From Parasitella parasitica (Eukaryota > Mucoromycota > Mucoromycetes > Mucorales > Mucoraceae), in NCBI GenBank assembly GCA_025201805.1, contig MU619412.1:1-48700 (forward strand): a stretch of 48,700 bases of DNA, in the 5' to 3' direction. Made by a program: the position numbers and the translations under genes. A model generated the notes under the pieces. The model was given only the letters and a program-made list of their open reading frames with translations, did no database searches and was not told the DNA's origin. Position 1 is the stretch's first letter. Every line of letters starts with the position of its first letter. This document shows, piece by piece, positions 21,901 to 33,671 of this stretch.

Positions 21901-24900
21901 TTCTGCTTGAGTAAATCATACTACAAAAAAAAAAAAAAAAAAAATCAGTCAGTATGATTAGGCCGCTGATAAAAATGCGCAGATGCTTACCTCTAGTGCA
22001 AGGTCTTTTTTTTCATTCTTGTAGACATTCATGGCGTGGAGAATGATGTCTAGTTGCTTGTCGTGGTTCTCAATAACTATATCAAGATCTGCTGCGCGTT
22101 GATTCAAATATGACTTTTGGAATTCATGGCTATCTATTGATGAACGCCGTGTTAATTTTATCTAAACACTAGAGCCGAGTTATCATACTTACCCATGCCA
22201 TTTTTAATAGTACATTCGTGAGTTCTTCTTAGATAGTCCCTCTTTTCAGCGCCAGGCTCGTCATGTTGTTTATTATAATAAAATAGCGGCGAAAATGCAA
22301 AGGGAAACACCTCAATCTTGGATTGCGACAAAGGAGGAAGTTGATGGACAGCGTCTAGAATCACAAAATCCTTAGCATCAATCCATGGGAAACTGTAATG
22401 GTTTTCGTCATCAAATGAAGGGGCATCGTGAGGGCGGTAGCTCTGCTCTTCACTGTAAATTGTGGAACCAGAAATCGATTTTGCTGAATAAGATCTGGAA
22501 GGCGCCTTTGATCCATTTGCGCTTTTACGATGATAAGCTTTAATTACTCGTAAATCAATATCTGAAAGCTCTACTTCAGCCTCATGTAAAACAAATGCTG
22601 TCTTTACTGGTTCGTCTATTGATGATAATTCCATGCTGTTTGGTCGAATTACCTCTTTCCTGGAGTGCATGTCCACACTAAATGTACTGACTCTAGCCTT
22701 CATTCCAGCCGATACACCACCTTTCATATTAAGATAAGTTTCTTGATCAGATATCAGCATACCAATTGCCAAGGGATTAATTTCAATCTTGTACTTGATT
22801 GTATTCAGCAACTCGCCAAATGGTTTAGCCTTGGCTTCGGTAGTGGGAAACAGTTTTCCTTGACGAATAGGTATAGATACAGGGCTGCCAAAAAGCCTAA
22901 TCCATTTCTGAAAGTGGGTTATAAAGCATGGGCTAAGGTACATAGCATTTTGCGATACATTTCCACTGTAGTTAAAGTAAGGATCATCTTTTGAAAAGTC
23001 TGGAGACTGCAAGGAGCCACAGTTACTATCTAACTTGACCATGCTGAATGATAAATGAATGAAATCAGAGCGAAAGCCTCTAAAAGCATCGTATGAAGTC
23101 TATGTGTAGAATGAAAAGAAGTGTGAGTAAAACGAACATTTTGAAAACCCTAAAATACAGCGTCATTTATGTACCTTGTCGTAATGTGCGTTCACATACT
23201 GGGCAGATTGATACAGCACATTATAATGTGGCATAAACACTTGAGATCGACACCGATCAAGCACATGAGGGTCCTGGTACTTGCAGTTGATACACAGGGT
23301 GTTGTTGCTTGCATCTTCACCATGGCAAGATAGTCTTTCATAGCTTAAGCCAATGCCCATACGGAAACCGTCTGATAATTTCAAAATAACCTTGAGGAAT
23401 ACACGATTACCATCGTCAATTATCCTATCCTGCTTGTGTGGCAGCGAATCCGGTAGTTGAGGAACGAAACCGCTGTGGATCAAATCTGGAACTCCAAAAG
23501 TGTAGCTTTCACTAATAATTTGCATAAATTCGTTCTGGTCATTCTCATGCCCAAGTAGCCAAACAACACCATCGCTCCAGATTTTAGCTATACCAGCTCC
23601 TCTTTCTGACAGCTGGTAAGGATCTCTCGTCCCTTTCACAACCAATGCCAATTTACCGCCGCCAGAGAATTGGATCTTGATTTGAGAATGAATCATGAAG
23701 CGAACCTTGTCCCAAAAGCCAATGCGTGGCGATGGATCCACTTGTGCAGGCGTCAGATTATCAAGCACACGCAAAATGTCTTGAATGGCAGGACTGTAGG
23801 AAATAGACCAACATATCATAGACGTGCCTTGAGCAAATACATGATAATCAATGACAGAGTAAAATTTGAGTGGAGATGCAGTGCGGACAGCTGATAAGCG
23901 GTAGCCAGTAGATGCGGATGGTATGATGACAATAGGAATGATACGACTACCACCAGAATTGCCTAGTTCATCGCCAAGTACATAATCACCTTCCAAAGTC
24001 CAGGCGATTTGACCGGCTGCTGAAGGAGGGACATATAGCAACGGTAGAGAATAGTCCCGAATCTTGATCCACGTTTTCGATGCTTTGATAGACAGATGGA
24101 ATGGAATCAAGACTGAAAAATTGTTATTAAGCGGAACACCACTACCAACCATCTGCACGAATGAACGGGTTTCCTCTAGCATAAAATCAGCAGACTTAAA
24201 GGCAACTTTGGCATATTCAACTGTAAAGTTGGCTAAAGGAGGGTAAAGAGGTCGAGGCACAATGTCAATGGTGAATGTTTTAGACAGCAAGAATCGGTCA
24301 TGTCGACGGCTGTCACCATCGTCTAACGCTCGGTCTATATCTTCTGAGGTTATCGAGTTTCTATAGTTGTTTTTGATATGCAACGCCTCGAAGAACTCGA
24401 ATTCTTCCGAATTGGTTTCGTTGATGTGCTTTATCCAGAATCCAGAGTAAAATTCAAGCAAATTCTTTTGAGCTTCGGCAATTTGAGCATATATCTCTGT
24501 GTTGTCTGTTGTTGTCGCGTTGATGGTCGCGGGTAAAGTGCAAATTGGCTCCAGTTCTTCGGTTGCTTTAGTTTGCTGGTATATAGAAGAGCCGGCAGAT
24601 CCTGTTTCCGGGGTCGAATATGGCGATGTAGAATGCAACATGTCATAAATCTTATCATCCAACGCTTCTCTATACGCCAACCTTCTTTGCTGCTCTTGTA
24701 GGCCTGTTCTGAAGATGTTCCTTAGCTTAGCTTCAAAAGGATCGTCATCAAAATGGACGCTGAACACTTTGGCTTGAAGCTTAATATGTGGGATTTCAAC
24801 TGGATTATTCTTAACAGAGGGACCAAAGTAGGTAAACACACGCCTGTACGGGTCCTTCTCCAAAATTCTTGCATGCAATTCTTTGATCGCTTTGATTAAC

Positions 24901-27827
24901 CCAATAACACTATCAATTATTTCCGATAAAACAAACTTGTGAGGTATAGAAGCAAGCACTTTTTTAGCTTTGAGTTCTATGGCAGATATCGCTGTAATCT
25001 TGAGCTGATCCACCTCCACTAGTTGCTCCCATTTATCACAATCAGTAGGAGATACACCGAGAAGCATAATATTTCGAAATTGAACCATGTCATTTCGATC
25101 TTTGATAGAGCGCTTGATATCCAGTTCGTCCATTCTTAAATAGAGCCTCCTTTCTTGAGGTAAGCCTATTTGGACGTCTCCTCGTCCAATTGATAGATCT
25201 AACGAGACTTGCAAAACAGACTTTGGCGAGGCTGTAGCCTGCTGCTGATGTCCCACATTGCCCTTATCATCATTTCCGAATTGACTCTTCATAGCAAACA
25301 AAGACTTTGACAACAATAAACAAGCATAATGATTCCTAATTGAATATGAAATGCCAAATTTTTTCACTTTGACAGTGGCAAACAGTTGTTTTTCGTTTGT
25401 ATGCCAAAGTTTCGTGGTGAAATTAAACTGAGAAATCCAAAGAATAACATGCTGCTTTTCTGGCCTCTCCAATAGCTCAGATATATCTACATCTTGCTGT
25501 AAACAACTAGAGGATTGATGGAGATACATTTTTTCAACATGACACCGAGTTTTCGATTCATTAGCAAAGTGCTGGTTCACCACCGCATATGGCGCTTCAC
25601 GTACAAACGTAAGTTTCTGAATATCCAATGCCATACGAGTATAGACAGCATCCGTTGGCGAGTTGTCTACATATCCCTGGGGCGCTTTTTCATTTCTTGA
25701 TCGAGGGGCATCAAAACTGAAGGCTATAATGGATCCTTCTGTTACATCCAAACTAAAGCTGATGCTTCGGGCCAAAATCTTTTTCCAATCTGGCCCATCG
25801 CCAGCAACGGTATCCACTCTTCTACTGTTGCTTCCTATCAATGACCGCAAAGAATAAGGCACAGATTTAAGCCAAAAAATGCTGGCGCTCATTGTCGTGT
25901 CATGATGTGTGTCCCATAAGTATACCAAAGGTTTATCAATAGCAGCTTCTGATTGCACTATATTACCTGCTGTAAACACTATTTGGTTTTGTATAACATT
26001 CATGCCGGATTTCACAATGAACACTACATTCTTGATACGAACAAAATCATATGTCTGCTGTTGATGTTGATAACCAAAATTAACATGCTGCGTGATGATC
26101 TTGAGGGAAAGACGGTAAACCCATTTTTGGTGTCGCTGTTGAGATGACATAGCTGGTGTAGGACTAGGGCTTATTGGATATCTGCGAGATACACGGCCCA
26201 GTAATTTGAGCCATCTCATGGCAGTAGATGTTGGTTTAGGGTGTTGCTGCTGCTGCTGCTGCTGCTGCTGTGGAAGACCCAACTCATGGGTGGAAGTTCT
26301 GTTTTTTGATTGCAGACTAGAAAAACTACCTCCAGACAGCCACTTGTATTCTTCCTGGGCAAACCATGAATCAAATCTACTAGCAGAAGAGGACGACGAA
26401 GAGGAAGGAACGTCAACAAAGACGCTGCTATTTCTGTTACTGGTGCTTTGCTTCATATATTCTCCCGAACAACGCACAATCAAGCTTTTACTGGATATAT
26501 ATCCGCTACGCTTATCACCATCTACATCCAATATGTCCAATCTAGCAGCATTCAGTACAACAGCAAAAGTACAAGCTGGCAAGTTGGATATTCTTTTTTG
26601 AGGTAAATCATAATTTGCTGCTGTTGCTGTTGCTGTAGCGGTAGCTGGTGTATTCTTCTGCTGCAAATGTGCTAATGTAGCTAGGAATATTTGACTATTC
26701 AAGGGAAGAATGAGTACTGGAGCATTAATAATCCATGTCACGCTTAGCAGATCCATATGTGGTAAAGTATCTGATGACACGTTTGGATGATACTGGGAAC
26801 CAAGGTCATTTTGATGCTCATCTGGCAGTGGAATTGCAGTAATGATTTCCATACTAGCTATCTCAATGATTCGAAGCTCTTGTAGACAAAATACAATCAT
26901 CTTGGTATTGAAGTGAATGGATGGCTCCGTCCGACATTTGGAAAAAGCTTGTATTTGCAAACTGTTTATCTCCATGCTGAAGGCCGCGATTTGCTGATAT
27001 TCCAAATTTATCCTCTGAATTGTTACACCAAACGATTTGATCTTGTGTCCCAAGCGCATAAATTTGGATCTTGATATGTCCAAATGTTGCTGCTGTTCTT
27101 GTTTGTGTTGCTCTGGCTGGGCTTGTTGGCGATGACGCGCCATATAATTCATGCATTGATTCAGGAAAATGTTGAAAATACCTAATTGAATATCCAAATC
27201 TACATCTTTGAAGATGATTGTCCTAGTTTCTAACTGACAGGACACCATCAGTAGACAAGCTGTGGTCATTTCAACCAGCGGCTTCGAGGTCTCCTTTTGT
27301 TCAGCCACAGTTACAGGGCCTACCTGAATTTGCACCACAAACATGCGTTCCTGAAACAATTGAGGCAGAAGTTTGGATGTAGTCAACTTGGAATGAACAT
27401 AAACGTGATCTAATTTTAACGCCAAATCGTGCTTGTTGTATTTCAGTTTATCGATATGAAGAGCAATGTGATTGACAACTAGTGAGACAATGAGTAGAAC
27501 TGGGAATTCAATTAACGTTTCGATGGCAGTCGTTACAAAAGCTGGTAGTTTCTTTGCTGGTGTATCCGTGTTTGAATTCATATTTGTCGATTTTGTTGTG
27601 GTTTGCACGCTATCGACTGATGGAACTTCTTGCAGCTCAACCCCAATGATGTGAACTGTTAGTTTGCTGTTTTGTTTATCGTAGAATATACAAAACTGAT
27701 CAATGTCCACTAATCCAAATTTCTTTCGCAGCTGAATCTTGATCTGACCCCATATCAATTCTCGATGTACGTACAATGGCAGTGAGACTAATAACAAAAA
27801 TGTCGTCAGAAATAACCAAAAGTCCAT
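18945..27827 (-). CDS. FMP27/Hobbit-type bridge-like lipid transfer protein (BLTP2)
   Basis: Five exons: 27827-23175, 23099-22193, 22133-21991, 21920-19496 and 19444-18945; 2,875 residues, close to yeast Fmp27. The start MDFWLFLTTFLLLVSLPLYV is a membrane anchor, as in this family, followed by a long beta-rich body. The family-defining GFWDK motif is present at about residue 1370 (PRIGFWDKVRFMIHSQIKI). The C-terminal part contains the coiled segment HEFQKSYLNQRAADLDIVI, an acidic linker (SEEEDEEDDYDDEA) and the conserved end FYNLYNFPFKQPKLEYRNKT and WSAAEMIEEIQKQ. Family members form a hydrophobic groove that moves lipid at ER-plasma membrane contacts. A Q9 tract sits near residue 520. The frame is open for 113 codons upstream of the chosen ATG. 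Intron 3 ends in a run of 20 T before TAG. Confidence 0.94.
21924..21943 (-). repeat. T20 polypyrimidine tract at a splice acceptor
   Basis: Twenty As on the plus strand, read as T20 followed by GTAG in the FMP27 gene, directly before exon 4. Likely length-variable. Confidence 0.85.
26244..26270 (-). repeat. Coding CAG tract (Q9) in FMP27
   Basis: Nine glutamine codons, nearly all CAG, in a Ser/Gln-rich insertion of the first exon. Probably a disordered loop outside the lipid groove. Confidence 0.9.
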
Positions 27828-28544
27828 GGTGAGCAATGGATGTGGAGAGGAGAAACAAGAAAAAAAGTTGCAACGGCAAAAAATATTGCTATTATCAGAC
27901 CTTTCGTGTGACAAACAAAGGCTCTGCTGTATGTATGATACCACAAAAAAACGAAATTGGTGGGGGCAGCTGTGCCATATTCGGAAGTACCGAGGTTCCG
28001 TTTCGCAGATGTTGACACAGTTAAAATTAATAGGATTATCTTGTTTGTTAACGGTTTGAGAGCGTTTATTATGTCTTGAAAACATTATGGGGTTAATTTT
28101 GGCAAGCTTATATGATGCAAACTCTTGCTCAAGCTTCATGGCTTGATTTTTTCCCCCTTCTTTCATATTGGGTTGAAACAGGATGGGTTAACTAGAGTGG
28201 GTCGTTATTAGTAAGGTAGTAGTACAGTGTGAAAAGGGGTAGAGCTGGTATGCAACATTGCTTTAGATAAACACAACTACTGCTTGACCCTCTTGATTGA
28301 TCCTCTTGAATGAATTTCGATAATCACATCATTCATATTGCTCTCGCTTTAAAGTCGTAATTACTGATTTCTCAATACGAATTTGTTAAAGGCGTCATTG
28401 TCCCATAGCATAAATGTCAGCAATCTCTAATTGGCTCTAGTGGCTCTTAATTTGTTTAAAATCTGCCTTGTACCATAAGTTTTATCAGTGTTGCATACCT
28501 TCTTTAAATTCACACCGTAGCAAAAACTTCAGATTTCACAAATT
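27828..28544. other. Divergent promoter region between FMP27 and an orphan exon
   Basis: Holds the FMP27 leader (the in-frame extension up to 28166 is probably untranslated) and AT-rich sequence. No other gene seen. Confidence 0.5.
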
Positions 28545-28631
28545 ATGGTCACCATCCGTTATTCAGATGGCAATGACGAACTTTGGGATAATATTTTGTA
28601 CGGTTCTAAGCACTTGAATCGGTTAAAAAGG
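28545..28631 (+). pseudogene. Orphan first exon of an unidentified gene
   Basis: ATG in the favourable context AATTATGG opens a 29-codon frame beginning MVTIRYSDGNDELWDNILY and ending LNRLKR exactly at a GTATGC donor-like site. The composition is protein-like, but no continuing exon is seen; the next 2.5 kb is repeat sequence. It is probably the 5' end of a gene cut by repeat insertion, or a gene with a very long first intron. Family not recognised. Confidence 0.4.
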
Positions 28632-28712
28632 GTATGCTTTATCTAACTTTATAAGATGTAAATAAAATGCTCAACATTATGTCGAACATATTTTAGTAAT
28701 AAGTTGAAGTGC

Positions 28713-29435
28713 CCTAATGACATGTTGAGAAATTGTCCAGCAAAACGTAAAATAAAAAGACTAAATTGAGCCACGTTCATTGAATTCGAGCTTTCAATAA
28801 ACATGTTTAGTACCATCAGGTATACTAAAACAAGCTTTACTAGGCTATTTAACGTATTTGCTATAGGACCATTATTGTAAAATCTGCAAAATCTTGTTTT
28901 GGCTGTATTTTGACAATAAAAATAGATATTGGAGCTCCAAAAGCGGGGTGAGGTACAGTTATTGTACTGCCTTAGACCCCAAATCCGTACCCTGAAGATC
29001 GACCCAAAGTTGAAAACCGAAAATTGAATAGGAGGTTTGGGGTCCAAACATAACAAAATCTGAAAAATGGTCAGAGGTATATGATACCCGGATATTTTGT
29101 AGAATGGCGCAAAAAAATAAAGATCTTGGCTAAAGGTTGTATCTTTATCGCTTAGTAGTTTCCAAAGATATTAGAGATTGCAGATTGTGTCTTTAAGCGG
29201 GGGGAAAGGTGATGGCCATGATTAAGTGGCCTTTATTTTAAGCAAAAAATGAAACTAAATAAAATCAGCTTTTAATGCCGTATTATAATGTGTCTCAGCT
29301 ATCGACTCATATTGAGACATACGCAAGTTATCTACTAGAATCATGCTTTGCTCTTATCATGCTTTGCTCTTCAATTGAAAATAGGTGTTGCACTCATTTA
29401 CAGCGAAAAAAGAGGCTGTAGATTGAATCTCAGCA
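28713..29435 (-). repeat. Dispersed non-coding repeat, copy A
   Basis: Aligns along its length with 30138-30930. Shared blocks are GACCCCAAATCCGTACC, GAGGTTTGGGGTC, GATATTAGAGATTGCAGATT (versus GATATTACAGATTGTAGATT), TTTATTTTAAGCAAAAAATGAA and CATATTGAGACATAC. It is drawn on the minus strand because copy B lies 3' of a minus-strand Fanzor relic. A direct 16-bp duplication ATCATGCTTTGCTCTT occurs at 29341-29372. No shared long reading frame was found. Confidence 0.75.
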
Positions 29436-30137
29436 CTGTGTGTCCATCTGGCCCAAACCAGATTCTCAAAAATCTTACATACTTCGTTGCTAGATATCTC
29501 AAGAACGTAATAGGTATATCGAATATGCGTACTATGTTTTATAACAAAAAATAAATTTTGCATCCAACCATATAAATTTCAAGGCTATAAAAATACTTTA
29601 TTTTATAACCATTTTTCAAATACTAAAAAAACGCCCTTTTTGATAGTTTTTGAGTAAAATTAAGCATATTTTGAGCATATTTAGCTTTATAAAGTTAACC
29701 AAACAAATCATAATGTCAATACATACACATCAATATCTTGTTTATAACTGTGGCTTTATTATTTCTGTCAAAAATCAAAATCTTGTCTCGACTAAAATGA
29801 ATATACAATTTTCCAGTCCTATACTTAGAGGGCCAAAATGAAGCCATTCAAAAAAGGGTAAAAATTGATTCCTTTTTTCGGGATTTTCTCGCTCCAAAAT
29901 TGGTATTTTTTGAGCAAACCAAAACCTTTTGTTAGCTATTTTGTAGTTCTATTTTTGTATTGCTATATCATGTATCTTTATATATCAGTCATTGCTCTGA
30001 AATTTATGAAAATAAATCAAGCCTCTGCTAAAAACATATGAAAAAATATTTTTTTCAATATATCTATCTAAAAAATAATAAATCTAGTAGAGAATTAGGT
30101 TTTAAAAAGATTTTAATAATCGCTCAAGCCCAAGTGT
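29436..30137. other. AT-rich spacer between repeat copies
   Basis: No gene seen; short frames are low-complexity. Probably older decayed repeat. Confidence 0.45.
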
Positions 30138-30930
30138 CATAATGGGTTTTTGAGAAACAGGGGAACAAAGTTTAGCGTAAAAAGACAAAATTGGCCCAAG
30201 CTTGTCGAATTCGAGCTTACGCACGACATGCTTAATACCGGTAAGTGTACTAAAATGTGCTTCATTGCTTTACTTAGGAACTTGAACTGGCTTTAGTTGC
30301 AAAATATGGCACTTGTAATAGGAACATATGCTGCAAAATCTGAAAAATCTGCAAAATCTGGTTTTGGCAATATCTCAACAGCAAAGATGGATATCGAGAA
30401 TCAGAAGATGTAGTGACTTACAGGTATCATACCAGTACTTAAACGTATACTTGCCTTGGACCCCAAATCCGTACCTAAAAATGACCCTGAAGGTTGACCC
30501 AAAGTCGAAAACTAAAAATCGAATATGAGGTTTGGGGTCGAAACATAGCAAAATCTGAAAAATCGTCAGAGATGCATGAAACTCGGATATGTTATAGAAT
30601 GATGCAAAAAAAAAAAAAAAAGATTTTGGCTGAAGGTTGTGTCTCTATTGCTAAATAGTTTGTAAAGATATTACAGATTGTAGATTATGCTTTTAAGCGG
30701 GGGAAAAGGTGATGGTCATGATCAAGCAACCTTTATTTTAAGCAAAAAATGAAGTTACATAATATCAGCTTTTCAGGCCGCATCATATTGTGTCTCTGCT
30801 ATCTCTGCTATCGATACATATTGAGACATACCCGAGTTACCTATTAGGATCATACTTTGCTCCTTTATCGAAAATAAGTGGTGCACTGCCAACGGCCTAA
30901 ATGTGCAGTGGTAAATTCAATCTCAGAAGC
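30138..30930 (-). repeat. Dispersed non-coding repeat, copy B
   Basis: Second copy of the repeat at 28713-29435, including an A16 run at 30606-30621. It directly abuts the 3' (low-coordinate) end of the Fanzor-like relic. A third, inverted copy lies at 45238-45460. Confidence 0.75.
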
Positions 30931-32480
30931 AGGTTGCCAGTTGATTTCAAACCGTGCATCAAATTTCTGTGGCCATCTCTTCTCATCCCTTTACCCCGCA
31001 TTGGCTCGTGGAGTCAACTGCTTCCTGAATTCCAGTTACCCAAGATGAGAACTGCATCTTTTCATAATATATGCTTCAAGTTCTTTGATAAATGGCTGTC
31101 CGATTGCTTTCTGTTTATAATTGTTGACAGTTTTAGTTTACGGAAAGGCAGGAGATTGCTATTTTTATGGCTGTCGTTTTCATTTGAGTAGTACCCTCGA
31201 AGTGAATCCTTGAATGTAGAACGTGCTTTGAGGTAGCCAGAAAGCTTATTGATCATGACTGTAGATGCGGGAAATTTTGACAGATGGATTTCGTATTGCT
31301 TCACAAAATCTGGCTTTTTTGAATCACGTTAACTTTCAAAAGCGCTTTGATTGCTTGTATACCTATACAAACAGTAGTCTTTCTTATTTTCACTCTTCTC
31401 CTGTATACAGTAGAGCATATCTCTACGTCCAGGATCAATAAGGACACATGTTCCTACCGTTCCCCCGAGCTCAGTTGGACAGCTGGTGTATGTATCAAAA
31501 GTTCTCGTCTTCCTTTAACCTGGCACCACACGTACCACCTTTTGTGCTCTCTTTATTTTGCTTCAACAGCGAGACGTCTACCCATCGGACTGAATCATTC
31601 CGCGAGATTTCAAGAATCTAGAGGCATCTTGACTCTTCATGCCCTTCGATGACAGGTTGACTATTTGACTCCAAACAAAGTCTTTGATTTAATTAGACCT
31701 TGCTGTATTACGCAGAATATGATTGTTCAGGATCAATGCATCAATCGTTATATAGCATTGCATATTTATTCGACGAAGCGGAAAACACATGAATGATTTA
31801 CAGCCTAATTCTTCACAATACTTTGCCATCATGCTTTAAGGGGCTTTGCCTTACAGTCGTAGTCGTAATAAGCACTTGATTTCATAAATTCACAACGAGA
31901 TCCATAAGCACCAAAGAATTTTTTAATAAGCTCGACGCTCTTGTTTTCCAAATGGTCTGTTGGCATATTCTGTGTATTACCAGAGGCAAGGAAAAGCTTC
32001 AAATTGGTTAACGGCTACGTGATTTCGTCAGCAATGGTTTGCTTGATATCGTTCTCACTTTTCTGGGCTTTCTTTAACTCTCCGTTCCTCTTGGTTGTCT
32101 TGGCCTTAAGGTGGTTAATGAACATCCGGAAACGATTTCCAAATTGCAATATGACTGAATTTTTGTACGCTGTGTCGATCTTCGTGCACTCGTATGCTGC
32201 TATTTGTTGTGCGTATTTCAATTCGATAGGACCGTACTTGGTTAAGTTACGATACTCGTTTTTATACTTTCGTATTAAGCCTCTATATTTTTCAGTTTTC
32301 GTTGATTTAGAAGATTTACGATTTTGTTTGTTGAGCTCCAGGAACACGTCAACGTAAAAGTCCTTTTCAGCGTGTTTTTCCATATCAAAAGACTCGTTTT
32401 TTCCAGTTCATCGATGAATATAAATTTTGTCAATGCAAAAATGTGGGTAGCAAGTCTTATTTACGGTCGATACAAGATCT
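30893..32480 (-). pseudogene. Decayed Fanzor/TnpB-like RNA-guided nuclease gene
   Basis: Reading the minus strand from about 32480, family-like segments appear in order but in changing frames. They are KFIFIDELEK, a 122-codon frame from 32383 (AEKDFYVDVFLELNKQNRK, YGPIELKYAQQIAAYECTKI, FGNRFRMFINHL), YYDYDCKAKPLKA, MCFPLRRINMQCYITIDALI and WVDVSLLKQNKESTKGG. Next comes VLIDPGRRDMLYC (RuvC-I Asp codon at 31436-31434), then RKLKLSTIINRKQSDSHL, VLILGNWNSGS and LHEPMRGKGMRR. This order matches the TnpB/OrfB-type proteins abundant in Mucorales, now called Fanzor. Several frameshifts and in-frame stops, plus loss of a clear C-terminal zinc ribbon, make it a pseudogene. The family call rests on remembered motifs. 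Confidence 0.72.
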
Positions 32481-32747
32481 TTTAGCCTTGGTCTAAGTTC
32501 GCGTCTCCACTGTATACCAGAAACAGAAGTTTTTAAAGCGATTACTTTCAAGTGATTCATTCAAGGTCAATATAAAAGATAAATGATCTGCCATAATGCA
32601 GGATAGGAGATCATGATAATGTGCTTCAATTAAAGATTGGAGATTGTCCAATGATAGGTTTTATACTTGTCGAAACAGGAGAATGAAGTCTTTGTTTCAA
32701 ATCAAAAAGGTTTTCCGTAACACAGATCTGAATGATTGATAAACAAT

Positions 32748-33014
32748 AAGGCATTGTCATATCAAAGATCAATAGCCTTGTAGTATAAGAATACATTGTA
32801 CCCTGTTAAGGATATGATGTTGCTTGCAAATTATTCTTGTCGATTAGTATTGACTAGTATTTTAAATAAGTCACCAAAAATGAATGTAGTTGTAAGAAGT
32901 ATATATAGCAGATGCAAAGTTGAATCTTTAATAAAGTAATCTCAAATTTTCGTATCCCGTTAATTCAACGTTTTATTTTATGCTTTTCTTATTTCGATCT
33001 TGCAGATCTCAACA
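32748..33014 (+). repeat. LTR-like dispersed repeat, family A, copy 2
   Basis: Counterpart of 1461-1713. It contains TTGTAGTATAAGAATACATT, the TATA-type AGTATATATAGCAGATGCAA and ends TTGCAGATCTCAACA. It lies about 270 bp upstream of the Fanzor relic, in the opposite orientation. Confidence 0.6.
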
Positions 33015-33671
33015 ATAAAGATCATTTAGGGAGAAAAATGCGAAAAATAAAAAGAGTAAAGACGTGAATGACAACATTTTCAAGTTAGATATACAAAATG
33101 TGATAAGTTGGCCATACATATAAAAGGTTTGAAAGCGGTAGAGTACATACAAAAGTACCGTTCTATTTCGTATTCTAAGTTCAATTCCTACAACCATTCT
33201 CCCGCCTACCATGTAGTAAAGTTTATCGGACAAACTATGAATATCTTTAAATTAGCAAGGAATATGTCAGGTATACATTGTTATGGACAATTAAAGCATT
33301 ATTTATACCAATATATTCACTTTTCTTGAACCCAATCGTCTCATACAAAACGTCATCCTTTGACAGAGACAGATCAATTTGCTTTTGTACCACATACCGA
33401 GAAGAAGAAGTCAATAAAGTATAGGATATGACATTAAACAAATACAAATTTTATGATCTACTCAGATATAAAATCTGTATGATAACAGAAAACTGTTCTC
33501 AGTAGAAAATGTGGAGGCGATCATTAATTGTGTTGTAAACAATCTTTTACCATGCAATACTCTAAGCTTTTATTATATAAATTTAGTACCGGAGATCTGC
33601 TTCCTTCATCCACCATGTCTTGATTTGACAACTATCAGTCAGCATATTGCGTTATTGGATGTTAGTAGATA
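33015..33671. other. Intergenic, no gene supported
   Basis: Three overlapping short frames on both strands (33009-33447) show no motif. Probably repeat debris. Confidence 0.4.
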
